Shown: positions 1-11,799, numbered from the stretch's first letter. The stretch: 44,947 nucleotides of DNA from Rhodobacteraceae bacterium UBA1943 (GCA_002336845.1 DDEX01000070.1:1-44947), one strand, 5' to 3'. Notes: generated from the letters alone by a model not told the origin. Program-made: numbers and translations.

Positions 1-24
1 CTCAGTTCTGGGTGAAAATCAACA
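1..24. mobile_element. Probable terminus of an IS21-family insertion sequence
   Basis: The reverse complement of these bases starts TGTTGATTTTCACCCAGAAC. It begins with 5'-TG and has the TTTTCACCCAG core that I associate from memory with IS21-family ends. HsdM-like coding sequence (Ala-Tyr-Glu-Tyr-Leu-Met) starts exactly at base 25, and the usual preceding HsdM residues (Leu-Gly-Asp) are absent. The rest of the element would lie left of the window. The assignment rests on motif memory and on the sharp homology break, not on a database match. A rearrangement or contig-end artefact is the alternative. Confidence 0.45.
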
Positions 25-39
25 GCCTACGAATACCTG

Positions 40-2036
<1,997 letters not shown>

Positions 2037-2040
<4 letters not shown>

Positions 2041-3299
2041 GTGAAGTCACAACGCTTCTATCCCAAGCCGACTTCGGACATCGCGTTCCAAGCGACTGGA
2101 TCCTAAAGGAAATGCGAAGCCTCGGCGAGGTCAAGACAGGCCTAACGTACAAACCCGAGGACGTTGCCAAGCATGGCACGCTTGTTTTGCGCTCATCAAA
2201 CATTCAGGACGAGCGGCTTGTATTCGAAGATAATGTCTCCGTCTCAAAGAAGGTGGGCGACGGTGCGACGGTGCGCAAAGGCGACATTCTCATCTGCGTT
2301 CGGAACGGAAGCCGCAGGTTGATCGGAAAGTCCGCGCTCATCACTGCCGAGGCAGACGGAATGGCCTTCGGCGCTTTCATGAGTGCCTTTCGTTCTGATC
2401 TTGGTCCCTATTTGATTTGGGTGTTTCAATCCGAAATTGTTCAGCGCCAGATCGAAGAAAACCTTGGCGCAACAATTAACCAGATCACGAACGCTACTCT
2501 CAAGGCTCTTAAGGTTCCTATGCCGCCCCCTCACGAACAACAGGCCATCGCCGCCGCGTTGTCGGATGCGGATGGGGTGGTGGCGGGGTTGGAGCGGGTG
2601 ATCGCCAAGAAGCGCCTGATCAAGCAGGGCGCGATGCAAGACCTCCTCACCGCCCGCCGCCGCCTCCCGGGGTTCTCGGGGGAGTGGGAGGTGAAGCGGC
2701 TGGGTGATCATGTGCGTTTCTTGAAGAACGGCACACATTCCCGCGCTCAACTCTCCGAACATGGCCCCGTCAAGAATTTGCATTACGGCGACATCCATGG
2801 CGCAGTGTCGATCTTTCTCTCGCCCGCGACCAAGCCGATGCCGACGCTGGACTCTGTATCCGCCGGGCGACTGGACAGGCTGGCTGCTGGCGACCTCGTA
2901 TTCGTTGACGCATCAGAGGATCTCGCTGGCGTTGGCACATCGGTGGAAATAACCGATTTGGATGAAATTGAAGTCGTCTCGGGGCTTCACACGATAGCCG
3001 CGCGCTTTGACAAGTCGGTCTTGGTCGATGGGTTCAAGGCTTTCCTTCAGTTCATGCCGGCATTTCGTAGTCACTTATGCCAGCTGGCTGCGGGCACAAA
3101 AGTCTTGGCAACAAATCGGCGCCATATCTCAAGTGCAGAAATTGCGTTGCCACGACCGGACGAACAGCAAGCCATCGCCGCCGTCCTCTCCGACATGGAC
3201 GCCGAAATCCAGACCCTCGAGTCCCGTCTCGCCAAGGCGCGGGCGGTGAAGGAGGGGATGATGCAGAATCTTTTGACAGGGCGGGTCAGGCTGGTCTGA
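2037..3299 (+). CDS. hsdS: Type I restriction-modification specificity subunit S
   Basis: This is the DNA sequence-recognition subunit that joins HsdM and HsdR. The 420 residues show the usual duplicated layout: target recognition domain 1 (about 15-165), a conserved helical spacer with EQQAIAAALSD (about 168-215), target recognition domain 2 (about 218-370), and a second spacer with EQQAIAAVLSD (about 373-420). The two spacers are clearly repeats of each other and both end in a 'MQ(D/N)LLT' helix. The DNA encoding the two recognition domains is visibly less GC-rich than the spacers and flanking genes, as expected where recognition domains are exchanged by recombination. Its ATG overlaps the hsdM stop (ATGA), implying translational coupling. 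It appears full length. Confidence 0.93.
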
Positions 3300-3330
3300 C
3301 TGGGGCACGAGTTTTTCAGGGGGTATTTCC

Positions 3331-6300
3331 ATGGCCATCGGCGATCCGGAACGCGCCACGCAGAACCGCATGATCGCGCAGATGTGCGGCGATACCTCTG
3401 GCACGGTCGGCGGCCTCGGCTGGCGCTACCTTGGCGACTGGCACAAGCGCCCCGAAAAAACCGGACAAGCCAACGCCAATATCGAACCCTCCCTGTTGCG
3501 TCCCTGGCTCTTGTCCCGTGGCCATGACCCCGAAGTGGCGACCAAGGCCATCGCCGAATTGCAGCGCGCAGCCCGGATGGACGGGCTGAAGCTCTATGAG
3601 GCGAACCGCGCCACCTATGACATGCTGCGCTATGGCGTGCAGGTCACCCCCGGCCCCGGCGAGGCCCCGGTCACCGTGCGATTTGTCGATTGGGACACCC
3701 CCGCCGCCAATGATCTGGGCGTCGCCGAAGAGGTGGCGGTGACGGCAAAGAACCCCAAGGCCTATAACAAGCGCCCCGATCTGGTGATGTATGTGAACGG
3801 CATCGCGCTGGGGGTGGTGGAGTTGAAGAAATCCACCGTCGATCTGGGCGAAGGCATCCGCCAGACGCTCGACAACCAGCGCCCCGAATTCATCCGGCAC
3901 TTCTTCACCACGGTGCAGATCACTTTTGCGGGCAACGACATGCAGGGCCTGCGCTATGCCGCGATCCAGACCCCGCAGCCCTATTGGCTGGCCTGGAAGG
4001 AGGAGAGCGAGATCCCCCTGCCCCTCGACCGCGACGTGTCGCAGATGCTGACGCCCGCGCGGTTTCTGGAATTGATCAACGATTTCATCCTGTTTGATGC
4101 CGGGATCAAAAAGGTTGCCCGCCCGAACCAATATTTCGCGGTGAAGGCCGCGCAAGAGGCGGTGGCGGCGAAAAACGGTGGGATCATCTGGCAGACCCAA
4201 GGCTCGGGTAAAAGCCTGATCATGGTGATGCTGGCCCGCTGGATTCGCGAGGCGCGGCCCGATGCGCGGATCCTCGTTGTGACAGACCGCAAGGAACTGG
4301 ACGACCAGATCGAGGCGGTCTTTGGCAACACCGGCGACAAGGTGCGCCGCGCGAAATCCGGCGCCGACCTGCTGGCAGCGCTGGCCGACCCCAAGGATCG
4401 GGTAGTGTCCTCGCTGGTCCATAAATTCGGGCGACGGGAAGAGGACGAGCTGGGCGCGATGATCGCCGACATCCAGCGCGGCCAGATCGGCGCGCCGGTT
4501 GGCGAGTTCTTCGTCTTCATCGACGAGGCGCACCGGACACAATCGGGCAAGCTCGCGCGCGCCATGCGAACGATCCTGCCGGGCGCGGTATTCTTCGGTT
4601 TCACCGGCACGCCGCTTCTGCGGTCGGACAAGCAGACCTCGCTCGAGGTGTTCGGGCCCTATATCGGCACGCCCTACCGCTTCAACGAAGCGGTCGAGGA
4701 TGGCGTTGTGCTGGACCTGCGATATGAGGCGCGCGACATCGACCAGCGCGTAGCCGCTCCCAAGAAGATCGACGAATGGTTCGAGGCCAAGACCAAGGGC
4801 CTGACCCCGGTGGCCAAGGCCACCCTGAAACAGCGCTGGGGCACGTTGCAGCGCGTGCTGTCCTCGAAGGACCGGCTTGAACAGATCGCCAACGACATCA
4901 TCATGGACATGGAGCTGAAGCCGCGCCTGAAGGCTGGCCGCGGCAACGCCATGCTGGTGGCGGGGTCGATCCCCGAGGCGTGCCGACTGTTCGAGATCTT
5001 CCGCAACTCCGGCTCTGACCTCGCCGGAAAATGCGCAATCGTCACGTCCTACACACGCAACGCCTCGGAACTGACCGGCGAAGAGGCCGGGATGGGGGAG
5101 ACGGAAAAGCAGTACGTCTATCGCGTCTATGACCGGCTGATGACCGATCTGGGCACGGATGAAGAGGCTTATGAAGCCGAGGCGCTGCGGAAGTTCCGCA
5201 AGGAACCGGCGCAGATGAAGCTGCTGATCGTCGTCAGCCGCCTGCTGACCGGCTTCGACGCGCCAACGGCGACCTACATCTACATCGACAAGCAGATGCG
5301 CGACCACGGGCTGTTCCAGGCGATCTGCCGGGTGAACCGCCTGGACGGGGATGACAAGGATTATGGCTATGTCGTCGACTACAAGGACCTGTTCAAGAAC
5401 ATCGAGACAGCCGTCGAGGACTACACCTCAGGCGCTTTCGATGCCTTCGATGCGGCCGACGTCGAGGGGCTGATTTCTTCGCGGGCCGAAAAGGCAGGCG
5501 AGGATCTGATGACCGCGCGCGATGCGTGGTTCGGGCTGCTGGACCCGGTGGAACAGCCAAAGGGCGACGACCAGGTGCTGGCCTATTTTTCGAGTCCCGG
5601 AGGATGGGAGGCCGATCCGCAGGCCGAGGAAAAGGCCCGGCGGCGTCAGGCGCTTTACAAACTGGCAGGGGCCTATGCCCGTGCCTTCGCATCGGTGGCG
5701 GATGATCCTGCAGCGTCGGGCGTGAACGACTTGCAGCTGGCTCAGTACCGCAACGAGGTGGAACGGACGATTTCGCTGCGTGATGCCGTTCGCCTGCACA
5801 GCGGCGATGCCGTGGACATGAAACAGTTCGAACCCGCGATGCGGCACCTGATCGACACCTACATCAAGGCGGACGAATCCGAGGTGATCTCGCATCTGGA
5901 CGATATCAGCCTGATCGATCTGGTGGCGAGCAAGGGGGTGGCAGCCGAGGGGGAGTTGCCAAACTCCCTGAAGAAGACGCGCGAGAACGTGGCCGAAGCC
6001 ATAGAAAACAATGTGCGCAGGCTGATCATCGACGAAACGCCGGTGAACCCGAAGTTCTACGAGCGAATGTCAGAACTGCTGACCGACCTCGTCAAGAAGC
6101 GGAAGGACGACGCTATCGCCTATGCAGAATATCTGGAAAAGATCGCGGAACTGGTCAGGGTGGTAAAGGCGGGGCACGGCGGCGAATACCCGTCGACCAT
6201 GACCACGCCGGGGCGCAAGGCGCTTTACGACAACCTCGGTCAGGATGAAGCCATGACCATAGCGGTCGATGGCGCGATCCGCAGCACAGCCCAGACTGGA

Positions 6301-6417
6301 TGGCGCGGCAACAAGATGAAGGAGCGGATGCTGCGGCGGAAGCTGCTGGAGATCCTCGACACCGAGGACGCCGTGGACAGCATCATCGAGATCATCCGGT
6401 CGCATGATGAATACTGA
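3331..6417 (+). CDS. hsdR: Type I restriction endonuclease subunit R
   Basis: This is the ATP-dependent DNA translocase and nuclease subunit. The nuclease motif is visible as RPD (D150) followed by VELKK (E164, K166), a PD-(D/E)xK site. The SF2 helicase motor follows with Walker A QGSGKS near residues 290-295, DEAH at 398-401 and FTGTP further on, then the C-terminal helical region typical of HsdR. At 1028 residues it is of normal length. The start has a purine-rich AGGGGG about 9 bases upstream and lies 31 bases after the hsdS stop. The reading frame is intact, so restriction potential survives if a complete HsdM is available in trans. HsdR needs the M2S complex to act, so loss of HsdM probably silences it. 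Confidence 0.95.
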   Translation: MAIGDPERATQNRMIAQMCGDTSGTVGGLGWRYLGDWHKRPEKTGQANANIEPSLLRPWLLSRGHDPEVATKAIAELQRAARMDGLKLYEANRATYDMLRYGVQVTPGPGEAPVTVRFVDWDTPAANDLGVAEEVAVTAKNPKAYNKRPDLVMYVNGIALGVVELKKSTVDLGEGIRQTLDNQRPEFIRHFFTTVQITFAGNDMQGLRYAAIQTPQPYWLAWKEESEIPLPLDRDVSQMLTPARFLELINDFILFDAGIKKVARPNQYFAVKAAQEAVAAKNGGIIWQTQGSGKSLIMVMLARWIREARPDARILVVTDRKELDDQIEAVFGNTGDKVRRAKSGADLLAALADPKDRVVSSLVHKFGRREEDELGAMIADIQRGQIGAPVGEFFVFIDEAHRTQSGKLARAMRTILPGAVFFGFTGTPLLRSDKQTSLEVFGPYIGTPYRFNEAVEDGVVLDLRYEARDIDQRVAAPKKIDEWFEAKTKGLTPVAKATLKQRWGTLQRVLSSKDRLEQIANDIIMDMELKPRLKAGRGNAMLVAGSIPEACRLFEIFRNSGSDLAGKCAIVTSYTRNASELTGEEAGMGETEKQYVYRVYDRLMTDLGTDEEAYEAEALRKFRKEPAQMKLLIVVSRLLTGFDAPTATYIYIDKQMRDHGLFQAICRVNRLDGDDKDYGYVVDYKDLFKNIETAVEDYTSGAFDAFDAADVEGLISSRAEKAGEDLMTARDAWFGLLDPVEQPKGDDQVLAYFSSPGGWEADPQAEEKARRRQALYKLAGAYARAFASVADDPAASGVNDLQLAQYRNEVERTISLRDAVRLHSGDAVDMKQFEPAMRHLIDTYIKADESEVISHLDDISLIDLVASKGVAAEGELPNSLKKTRENVAEAIENNVRRLIIDETPVNPKFYERMSELLTDLVKKRKDDAIAYAEYLEKIAELVRVVKAGHGGEYPSTMTTPGRKALYDNLGQDEAMTIAVDGAIRSTAQTGWRGNKMKERMLRRKLLEILDTEDAVDSIIEIIRSHDEY

Positions 6418-7129
6418 ACTGATCGAGATCGCCGGGCTGTCGGTGGAACTGGTCCGCAAGCCGATCAAGAACCTGCATATCGGGGTCTATCCGCCCGCCG
6501 GTCGCGTGCGGGTCGCTGCCCCTCCAGCCATCAGCGAAGACGCCGTCCGGGTCGCGGTTGTGACCCGGCTCGGTTGGATCAAGAAGAAGCAGCGCGAGTT
6601 CGAAGGTCAGGCGCGACAACCCGAACGCCGGTACATCTCCGGCGAAACCCATTTTGTCTTCGGCAAACCGCTTCGGCTTATGGTCCAACCGAACGACAAG
6701 GACCGCTGTGCAATCCGTCTAGACGCTTCAGATCGACTGACGATGTTGGTACCAGCAGGCTCAACGCCCGACCAGAAGACACGCTGGATGGCGACGTGGT
6801 ACCGATCGCAGCTGCGGGAAAAGGCCGCTCCCCGCATCGCCAAGTGGTCGGATCGGCTGGGCGTACCGATACCCCGGTGGGGCATCAGGTTGATGAAGAC
6901 GAAGTGGGGCAGCTGCAATCCCGAAAAGGGGCTGGTGTGGTTGAACCTCGACCTAGCGAAGAAGCCTCAGGCCGCCATCGACTACGTCATCCTGCATGAA
7001 ATGGCCCATTTCGTTTCACCGCGACACGACGAACTCTTCCTGAACACCCTCGATCGTAACATGCCGGGATGGCGGCAAATCCGATCTGACCTCAACGCGC
7101 TGCCCCTGTCGGATGGAAGCTCCGTCTGA
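6404..7129 (+). CDS. YgjP-like (DUF45) zinc metallopeptidase
   Basis: This 241-residue protein is of the YgjP/SprT-like 'M48 family metallopeptidase' group. The zinc site is clear: HEMAH at 198-202 with a third His at 208 (SPRHDELF), preceded by the conserved KTKWGSCNP block at 165-173. The first ATG at 6404 overlaps the end of hsdR by 14 bases, so the gene is read as the last member of the restriction operon. From general knowledge, genes of this family often sit at the end of type I restriction operons, but their role there is not established. A proteolytic role in controlling HsdR would be inference. There is no signal peptide or membrane segment, so a cytoplasmic location is expected. Confidence 0.9.
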   Translation: MMNTELIEIAGLSVELVRKPIKNLHIGVYPPAGRVRVAAPPAISEDAVRVAVVTRLGWIKKKQREFEGQARQPERRYISGETHFVFGKPLRLMVQPNDKDRCAIRLDASDRLTMLVPAGSTPDQKTRWMATWYRSQLREKAAPRIAKWSDRLGVPIPRWGIRLMKTKWGSCNPEKGLVWLNLDLAKKPQAAIDYVILHEMAHFVSPRHDELFLNTLDRNMPGWRQIRSDLNALPLSDGSSV

Positions 7130-7393
7130 AAGTTCGATTTCTGTTCCATTCCACGAACGCCACTGGCGTCGAAGTGCTCAGGTTCTGCGAGGAACTGTCC
7201 CCATATTTTCAACTAGTTACGGGCTCTACACCGAAATCGCGCAGTCGAGAGGTCCGGAGAATATCGGGCTCAAGAGAACGTGTCCGGCTGCTGTGGCGAG
7301 GGCGTCAGTGCTCAGCCCCATCCGCATAACCTTCGAAAACAACGAGAAATTCCGGCCGCAGCCGGATCGGGAGAACGCTTTCTCAAGGGCATA

Positions 7394-7483
7394 TGGCGGA
7401 TCGATAGGGATTCGAACCCTAGAGACGGTTCCCCGCCTACACACTTTCCAGGCGTGCGCCTTCGACCACTCGGCCACCGATCC
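7394..7483 (-). tRNA. tRNA-Ser (anticodon GGA)
   Basis: Reading the minus strand from 7483, the acceptor GGATCGG pairs with TCGATCC. The anticodon loop CTGGAAA gives GGA, a long variable arm typical of class II tRNA-Ser follows, then a TAGGG-TTCGAAT-CCCTA T-arm, discriminator G and an encoded CCA at 7396-7394. Its 3' end faces the restriction island, the usual attachment side for integrative elements. The 264 bases between the metallopeptidase stop and this tRNA hold no gene I can support. A short CCGGC/GCCGG hairpin near 7352-7366 may end the tRNA transcript. Confidence 0.97.
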
Positions 7484-7543
7484 GTTGGGGGTGTTTAGCC
7501 CGGGGATCGGGGGCAAGGCAAGGGGGCGGCGCGTAAAATCAGC

Positions 7544-8263
7544 CTATTCCAGGATAAGCGTCACACGGCGGTTCTGGCGGCCCTTGTTTTCAACCTTGCC
7601 CAGCGTGACGCGGCCGATTTCGGCGGTGCGGGCAACATGGGTGCCACCGCAGGGTTGCAGATCGACCTGGTCTGTCCCCTGCCCGATCCGCACAAGGCGC
7701 ACCCGACCCTGCCCCATCGGGGGCATCACCGACAGGGTTTTGACCAGGCCCGGATTGGCCAGCAGCTCCTCATCCGTGATCCAACTGTCAGTTACCGCCA
7801 GATCGCGCCCGATCAGGGCATTCAGCGCCGCCTCCAGCGCGGGCAGATCGGTGGGCGGTTCCGGCATCGCGAAATCCAGGCGCCCCCGATCGGTGCCAAT
7901 CTGCCCCCCGGTCACCGGCAGCGGAATGACGACCGACAAAAGGTGCAGGGCGGTATGGACCCGCATGTGGCGATAGCGGCGGTCCCAGTCGATGCGCTGG
8001 CGAACCTCGGCCCCTATCGGCGGCAGGGCGGCAGGCTCTGCCGGAACCAGGGCGATCCCTCCCCCCTCGACCTTGACGGCCGTGGCGACCGGCAGACGCC
8101 CGCCCGCCCAGTCAAGCAGACCGGAATCCCCGGGCTGGCCGCCTGCGGTGGCGTAAAACATCGTGCGGTCAAGAACCACGCCGCCTTCGGGCGTATGGGC
8201 AACAACATGGCCGGTGGCCTCTTGCAGATAGGCATCGGCGCGAAACAGCGGATCGGTGATCAC
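7544..8263 (-). CDS. alaX: Alanyl-tRNA editing protein (AlaX-type)
   Basis: This free-standing editing domain is related to the C-terminal half of AlaRS. It hydrolyses mischarged Ser- (or Gly-) tRNA(Ala). The zinc/catalytic ligands are present as HTALH (His104, His108 from the chosen start) and CGGTH, and the family signature GGQPGDSG is near residues 42-49. The start is taken as GTG at 8263, which overlaps the stop of the upstream channel gene as GTGA. This gives 239 residues beginning Met-Ile-Thr-Asp-Pro. Longer starts would run deep into the channel gene. It is the last gene of a three-gene coupled operon. Confidence 0.9.
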   Translation of the reverse strand: MITDPLFRADAYLQEATGHVVAHTPEGGVVLDRTMFYATAGGQPGDSGLLDWAGGRLPVATAVKVEGGGIALVPAEPAALPPIGAEVRQRIDWDRRYRHMRVHTALHLLSVVIPLPVTGGQIGTDRGRLDFAMPEPPTDLPALEAALNALIGRDLAVTDSWITDEELLANPGLVKTLSVMPPMGQGRVRLVRIGQGTDQVDLQPCGGTHVARTAEIGRVTLGKVENKGRQNRRVTLILE

Positions 8264-10713
8264 GTCCGGGGCTCCTCGGGGGCGGTGTCGGCGGCAGGAA
8301 CGGCGGCATCGGCGGAGGGCGCGGGGTGAACCGCCCCGACCGGCAGGCCACGCAGGGCCAGACCCAGCGCCTCGACATTCCGCAGATAGACATCGGTCTG
8401 GGCGAAGGGAATTTCGATCCCCTCGGCCGTGAAGCATTCGATGATGCGGTGATTGACCTCGGTGCGAACGTTCAGCGAGAAGTTGACGTCGCGCAGGATC
8501 ATGCGGATCTCGAAATTCATCGCATCGGCGCCGAAGCCCATGAAGGCCACCACCGGCGGCGGGTTCAGGATGGCCATCGGCTGGGCCTCAGCAATCTCGC
8601 GCAGGATTCGCTCGACCTTGCGGGTATCGGTGCCGAAGGCCACGCCCACCGGCACGATCAGCCGACCCGAGCGGTTAAAGCGAGTCCAGTTCGTGACCTG
8701 CCCCGAGATCAGGTCGGAGTTCGGCACGATCACGTCCGAACGGTCAAAGGTTTGTATCCGCGTCGCGCGGACCGAGATGGCCTTGACGATGCCCTGCGTG
8801 GTGCCGACCTCGATCCAGTCGCCTTCGGAGACCGGGCGCTCGATCAAGAGGATCAGGCCCGAGACGAAGTTGGACACGATGTTCTGCAAGCCAAAGCCGA
8901 TACCGACCGACAGCGCCCCGGCAACGATGGCAAGGCCCGAAAGGTCGATTCCGGCGGCGTTGATCGCAACCAGCGCCGACAGCATGACCCCGGCATAGCC
9001 GACGCCCGACACCACCGCATTGCGGCCACCCTGATCGAGCGAGGTGCGCGGCAGGATCGACGACCGCAGCCCCCCCTGCAAAACCCGGGTCAGCGCATAG
9101 CCGATACCGAAAACTGCAGCCAGAATCAGGAAGTTGGTGGGCGAAATCTGCACGCCACCCAGTGAGACGCCGGTGCGGAACTTGCTCCACACCTCCGCCA
9201 GATCGACGACCCGCGCCCCCCAGACAAGGGCCAGCAGTGGCAGCGCCGCCAGCGCCAGCACAAAGCCACCCAGCACCGGCAACAGCGCATCACGCCGGGC
9301 CTCGGTAGAACGCGACAGGGTGACGTAAAGCTCTGCCCCGAAGCTTTGCAACACCACCACCATCGCGAACAGCAAGAGGGTGTTGATCGCCGGCCAGATA
9401 AGCGCGTTGGCCGCGCTGACATAGCCGATCACCCCCAGCGTCGGGGCAACCACGGCAATCGCAATGGCGGCCGAGCCGGTCCAGTTCATCAGGCGGGCGC
9501 TGAACGATGCCTCTTCCGTGCTGGCGTTTGCCGCAGCCTGCCGGCACAGGATCTGGCCCAGTCGAAACAGCGCGACAGCACCGAAAACCTGCAAGGGCAA
9601 CATGATGACCGAAATGGCCGCATCGGTCTTTTGCGCGACCTCTTGCGCCTTGTCGGCGGCCATGATGCCCGATCCGCCCAGATAATCCGAGGCGCGCGGC
9701 ACGATCCAGGCATTGACCAGATCGTAGAGCGCGACCGAAATGCCCAAAAGCAGCGCCTGCAACCGCCCTTCGCTGCGCGGTTCAGGGCCAACCCCGATCA
9801 GACTCTCCTGCTCGGGGTTTACGGGAAAGAACCGCAGCGCCAGCCAACGCGTCACGAAGATGATCAGCACGACGCCGGGCAGCAACGAAAACAGCTGCAA
9901 GGTGATCGGGCCAAACAGGGCGGTGCTGTCCATCGCCACCCACAACAGGCCTGCGCCAACCATGGGCAGCACAATCTGGCCCAGTGACACAAAACCGGAA
10001 ATCAGCGTCCGCGCCCGCGCCTGCGTCTTGCGCAGCACATAGTCGGCAAAACGCTGCATCCAACGGGCACCCCGTGTCAGCAGCAGCACCGAAAGGGTCA
10101 GCAGAACCACGATCAGCGGGGCATTGTCGCGCAACTGTTCAAGGTTGATCGGGCGGGTAAAGCGCCAGCGGGTTTCATCCCAGATCCATTGTCCCATCCA
10201 GCGGAACATGCTGACCGCAACAGGCCAGTTGACCGGGTTCGCCGCCGACGGCGACAGGCGCAACAGCTTGTCTGCCTGACGCTCGCGGATCTGCTTGTCG
10301 ATGGCCCCGATGATGCTGTCGGCGCGGCTGGCGGCCTCGGTCGCGGTCAGGACCGGGGCCTGCAACTTCGCAAGCGCGGTATTCAGGTCGCTGCGACGCT
10401 GGGCGATGGTGGGATCTTCGCTTTGCCCCTCGCCCGGCACGGCGCCAAGGGCCGCGATCTGGTTCTTGACCGCGGCGATCTGGTCGGCATTGACGCTTTG
10501 GGCGGCCGTAAAGGTCGCGCGCCACTTGACCATATCGACGCGCATATCGCTGAGACGGTCATCGCTGACATCCGCCTTGCCCAGTTGCTCCTCGGTCTGA
10601 GTGGCAACCGCGTCGAACCCCTTGTAATCCTTGTCGGTCGGCTGGTCCTGCGCCAGCGCCGGACAGGCCAGCGCCAGAACAAGGACCAGTACCCGCAGCA
10701 GCCCGGCGATCAT
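8260..10713 (-). CDS. Mechanosensitive ion channel, MscS family with DUF3772 N-terminal domain
   Basis: This 817-residue inner-membrane protein has a cleavable signal peptide (residues about 1-21, ending ALAQ), then a periplasmic helical region resembling DUF3772, multiple hydrophobic segments, and the MscS pore and beta domain. The pore-lining helix is visible as a Gly/Ala-rich stretch (AGALSVGIGFGLQNIVSNFV), followed by LIERPVSEGDWIEVG and VPNSDLISGQVTNWT, which are hallmarks of MscS-like channels. Such channels release solutes on hypo-osmotic shock. The ATG overlaps the cysK stop (ATGA), and the stop overlaps the alaX start (GTGA). Operon expression is driven from upstream of cysK. Confidence 0.92.
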   Translation of the reverse strand: MIAGLLRVLVLVLALACPALAQDQPTDKDYKGFDAVATQTEEQLGKADVSDDRLSDMRVDMVKWRATFTAAQSVNADQIAAVKNQIAALGAVPGEGQSEDPTIAQRRSDLNTALAKLQAPVLTATEAASRADSIIGAIDKQIRERQADKLLRLSPSAANPVNWPVAVSMFRWMGQWIWDETRWRFTRPINLEQLRDNAPLIVVLLTLSVLLLTRGARWMQRFADYVLRKTQARARTLISGFVSLGQIVLPMVGAGLLWVAMDSTALFGPITLQLFSLLPGVVLIIFVTRWLALRFFPVNPEQESLIGVGPEPRSEGRLQALLLGISVALYDLVNAWIVPRASDYLGGSGIMAADKAQEVAQKTDAAISVIMLPLQVFGAVALFRLGQILCRQAAANASTEEASFSARLMNWTGSAAIAIAVVAPTLGVIGYVSAANALIWPAINTLLLFAMVVVLQSFGAELYVTLSRSTEARRDALLPVLGGFVLALAALPLLALVWGARVVDLAEVWSKFRTGVSLGGVQISPTNFLILAAVFGIGYALTRVLQGGLRSSILPRTSLDQGGRNAVVSGVGYAGVMLSALVAINAAGIDLSGLAIVAGALSVGIGFGLQNIVSNFVSGLILLIERPVSEGDWIEVGTTQGIVKAISVRATRIQTFDRSDVIVPNSDLISGQVTNWTRFNRSGRLIVPVGVAFGTDTRKVERILREIAEAQPMAILNPPPVVAFMGFGADAMNFEIRMILRDVNFSLNVRTEVNHRIIECFTAEGIEIPFAQTDVYLRNVEALGLALRGLPVGAVHPAPSADAAVPAADTAPEEPRT

Positions 10714-11744
10714 GCGTCTTCAAAGACGGTGGGCAAGGCGCGCGGGCCGCGGTCCAGCCATTCGGGCACAGGCAGGCCCTTTTCCTTCAGGAAGGCCGGG
10801 TTGAACAGCTTGGACTGATAGCGGTTGCCGTAATCGCACAGGATGGTGACGATGGTATGCCCCGGCCCCATGTCGCGCGCCATGCGGATCGCGCCCGCGA
10901 TGTTGATGCCGGACGAGCCGCCAAGACAGATGCCCTCATCCTCCAGCATCTCGAACACAAGGGGCAGCGCCTCGGCATCGGGGATGCGATAGCTGAAATC
11001 GGGGGTGAACCCTTCAAGGTTCGCGGTGATGCGCCCCTGCCCGATGCCTTCGGTTATCGAGCTGCCGGGGCTGTCAAACTGGCCCGTGGTGTAAAAGGCG
11101 TGCAAGGCGGCCCCTTCGGGGTCGGCCAGCCCGATCTTGACACCCTTGGGCTGCAAGGCCATGCCGCAGCCCGCCAGCGTGCCGCCCGACCCTACAGCGC
11201 AAATGAACCCGTCCACCTTGCCGCCGGTCTGTTCCCAGATCTCCGGGCCGGTGGTTTCGATATGGCTTTGGCGGTTGGCCACATTGTCGAACTGGTTGGC
11301 CCAGATGGCGCCGTTCGCCTCGGTCCGCGCCAGCGCCTCGGCCAGGCGGCCGGAATAGCGGACATAATTGTTGGGGTTCTTGTAAGGGGCGGCCGGAACC
11401 TGCACCAGCTCGGCCCCCGCCAGCCGCAGCATGTCCTTCTTTTCCTGGCTTTGCGTTTCAGGAATGACGATCACGGTGCGAAAGCCCATGCTGGCCCCCA
11501 CCAGCGCAAGCCCGATGCCGGTATTGCCCGCCGTCCCTTCCACAATCGTGCCGCCGGGCTTCAACTGCCCCTTCGCAATCGCATCGCGGATGATGTACAG
11601 CGCCGCGCGGTCCTTGACCGATTGGCCGGGGTTCAGGAATTCGCATTTGCCAAGGATGGTGCAGCCGGTCAGTTCCGACGCGCGCTTCAGCTTCAGAAGC
11701 GGTGTGTTTCCGATGGTGTCTGCAAGATCGCTGTGAATCCGCAT
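10710..11744 (-). CDS. cysK: Cysteine synthase A (O-acetylserine sulfhydrylase family)
   Basis: This PLP enzyme forms cysteine from O-acetylserine and sulfide. The Schiff-base lysine lies in NPGQSVKDRA (K44). The phosphate-binding GSGGTL and the substrate loop EGTAGNTGIG are present. Two ATGs are adjacent (11747 and 11744). The second is chosen because it places AAGGGGG 5 bases upstream and starts the protein Met-Arg-Ile-His, giving 344 residues. This is the somewhat longer subtype common in alphaproteobacteria, and cystathionine beta-synthase-like activity cannot be excluded. It is the first gene of the cysK-channel-alaX operon. Confidence 0.92.
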   Translation of the reverse strand: MRIHSDLADTIGNTPLLKLKRASELTGCTILGKCEFLNPGQSVKDRAALYIIRDAIAKGQLKPGGTIVEGTAGNTGIGLALVGASMGFRTVIVIPETQSQEKKDMLRLAGAELVQVPAAPYKNPNNYVRYSGRLAEALARTEANGAIWANQFDNVANRQSHIETTGPEIWEQTGGKVDGFICAVGSGGTLAGCGMALQPKGVKIGLADPEGAALHAFYTTGQFDSPGSSITEGIGQGRITANLEGFTPDFSYRIPDAEALPLVFEMLEDEGICLGGSSGINIAGAIRMARDMGPGHTIVTILCDYGNRYQSKLFNPAFLKEKGLPVPEWLDRGPRALPTVFEDA

Positions 11745-11770
11745 CATATCCCCCTTGGTTCGTCTGCCTC

Positions 11771-11799
11771 TGTGTAGGGGCAAGGCCGGGCAAACTCAA
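11771..11799 (-). promoter_or_regulatory. Candidate sigma-70 promoter for the cysK operon
   Basis: On the minus strand TTGAGT (11799-11794) and TACACA (11776-11771) are separated by 17 bases. The -10 ends about 24 bases before the cysK start. This is seen by inspection only, and the -10 match is weak. Confidence 0.35.

Noticed and set aside
7226..7516. Minus-strand open frame of 96 codons across tRNA-Ser
   Set aside because: It translates the tRNA itself (the VAEWSKAHAWK-type artefact) and has no independent support.
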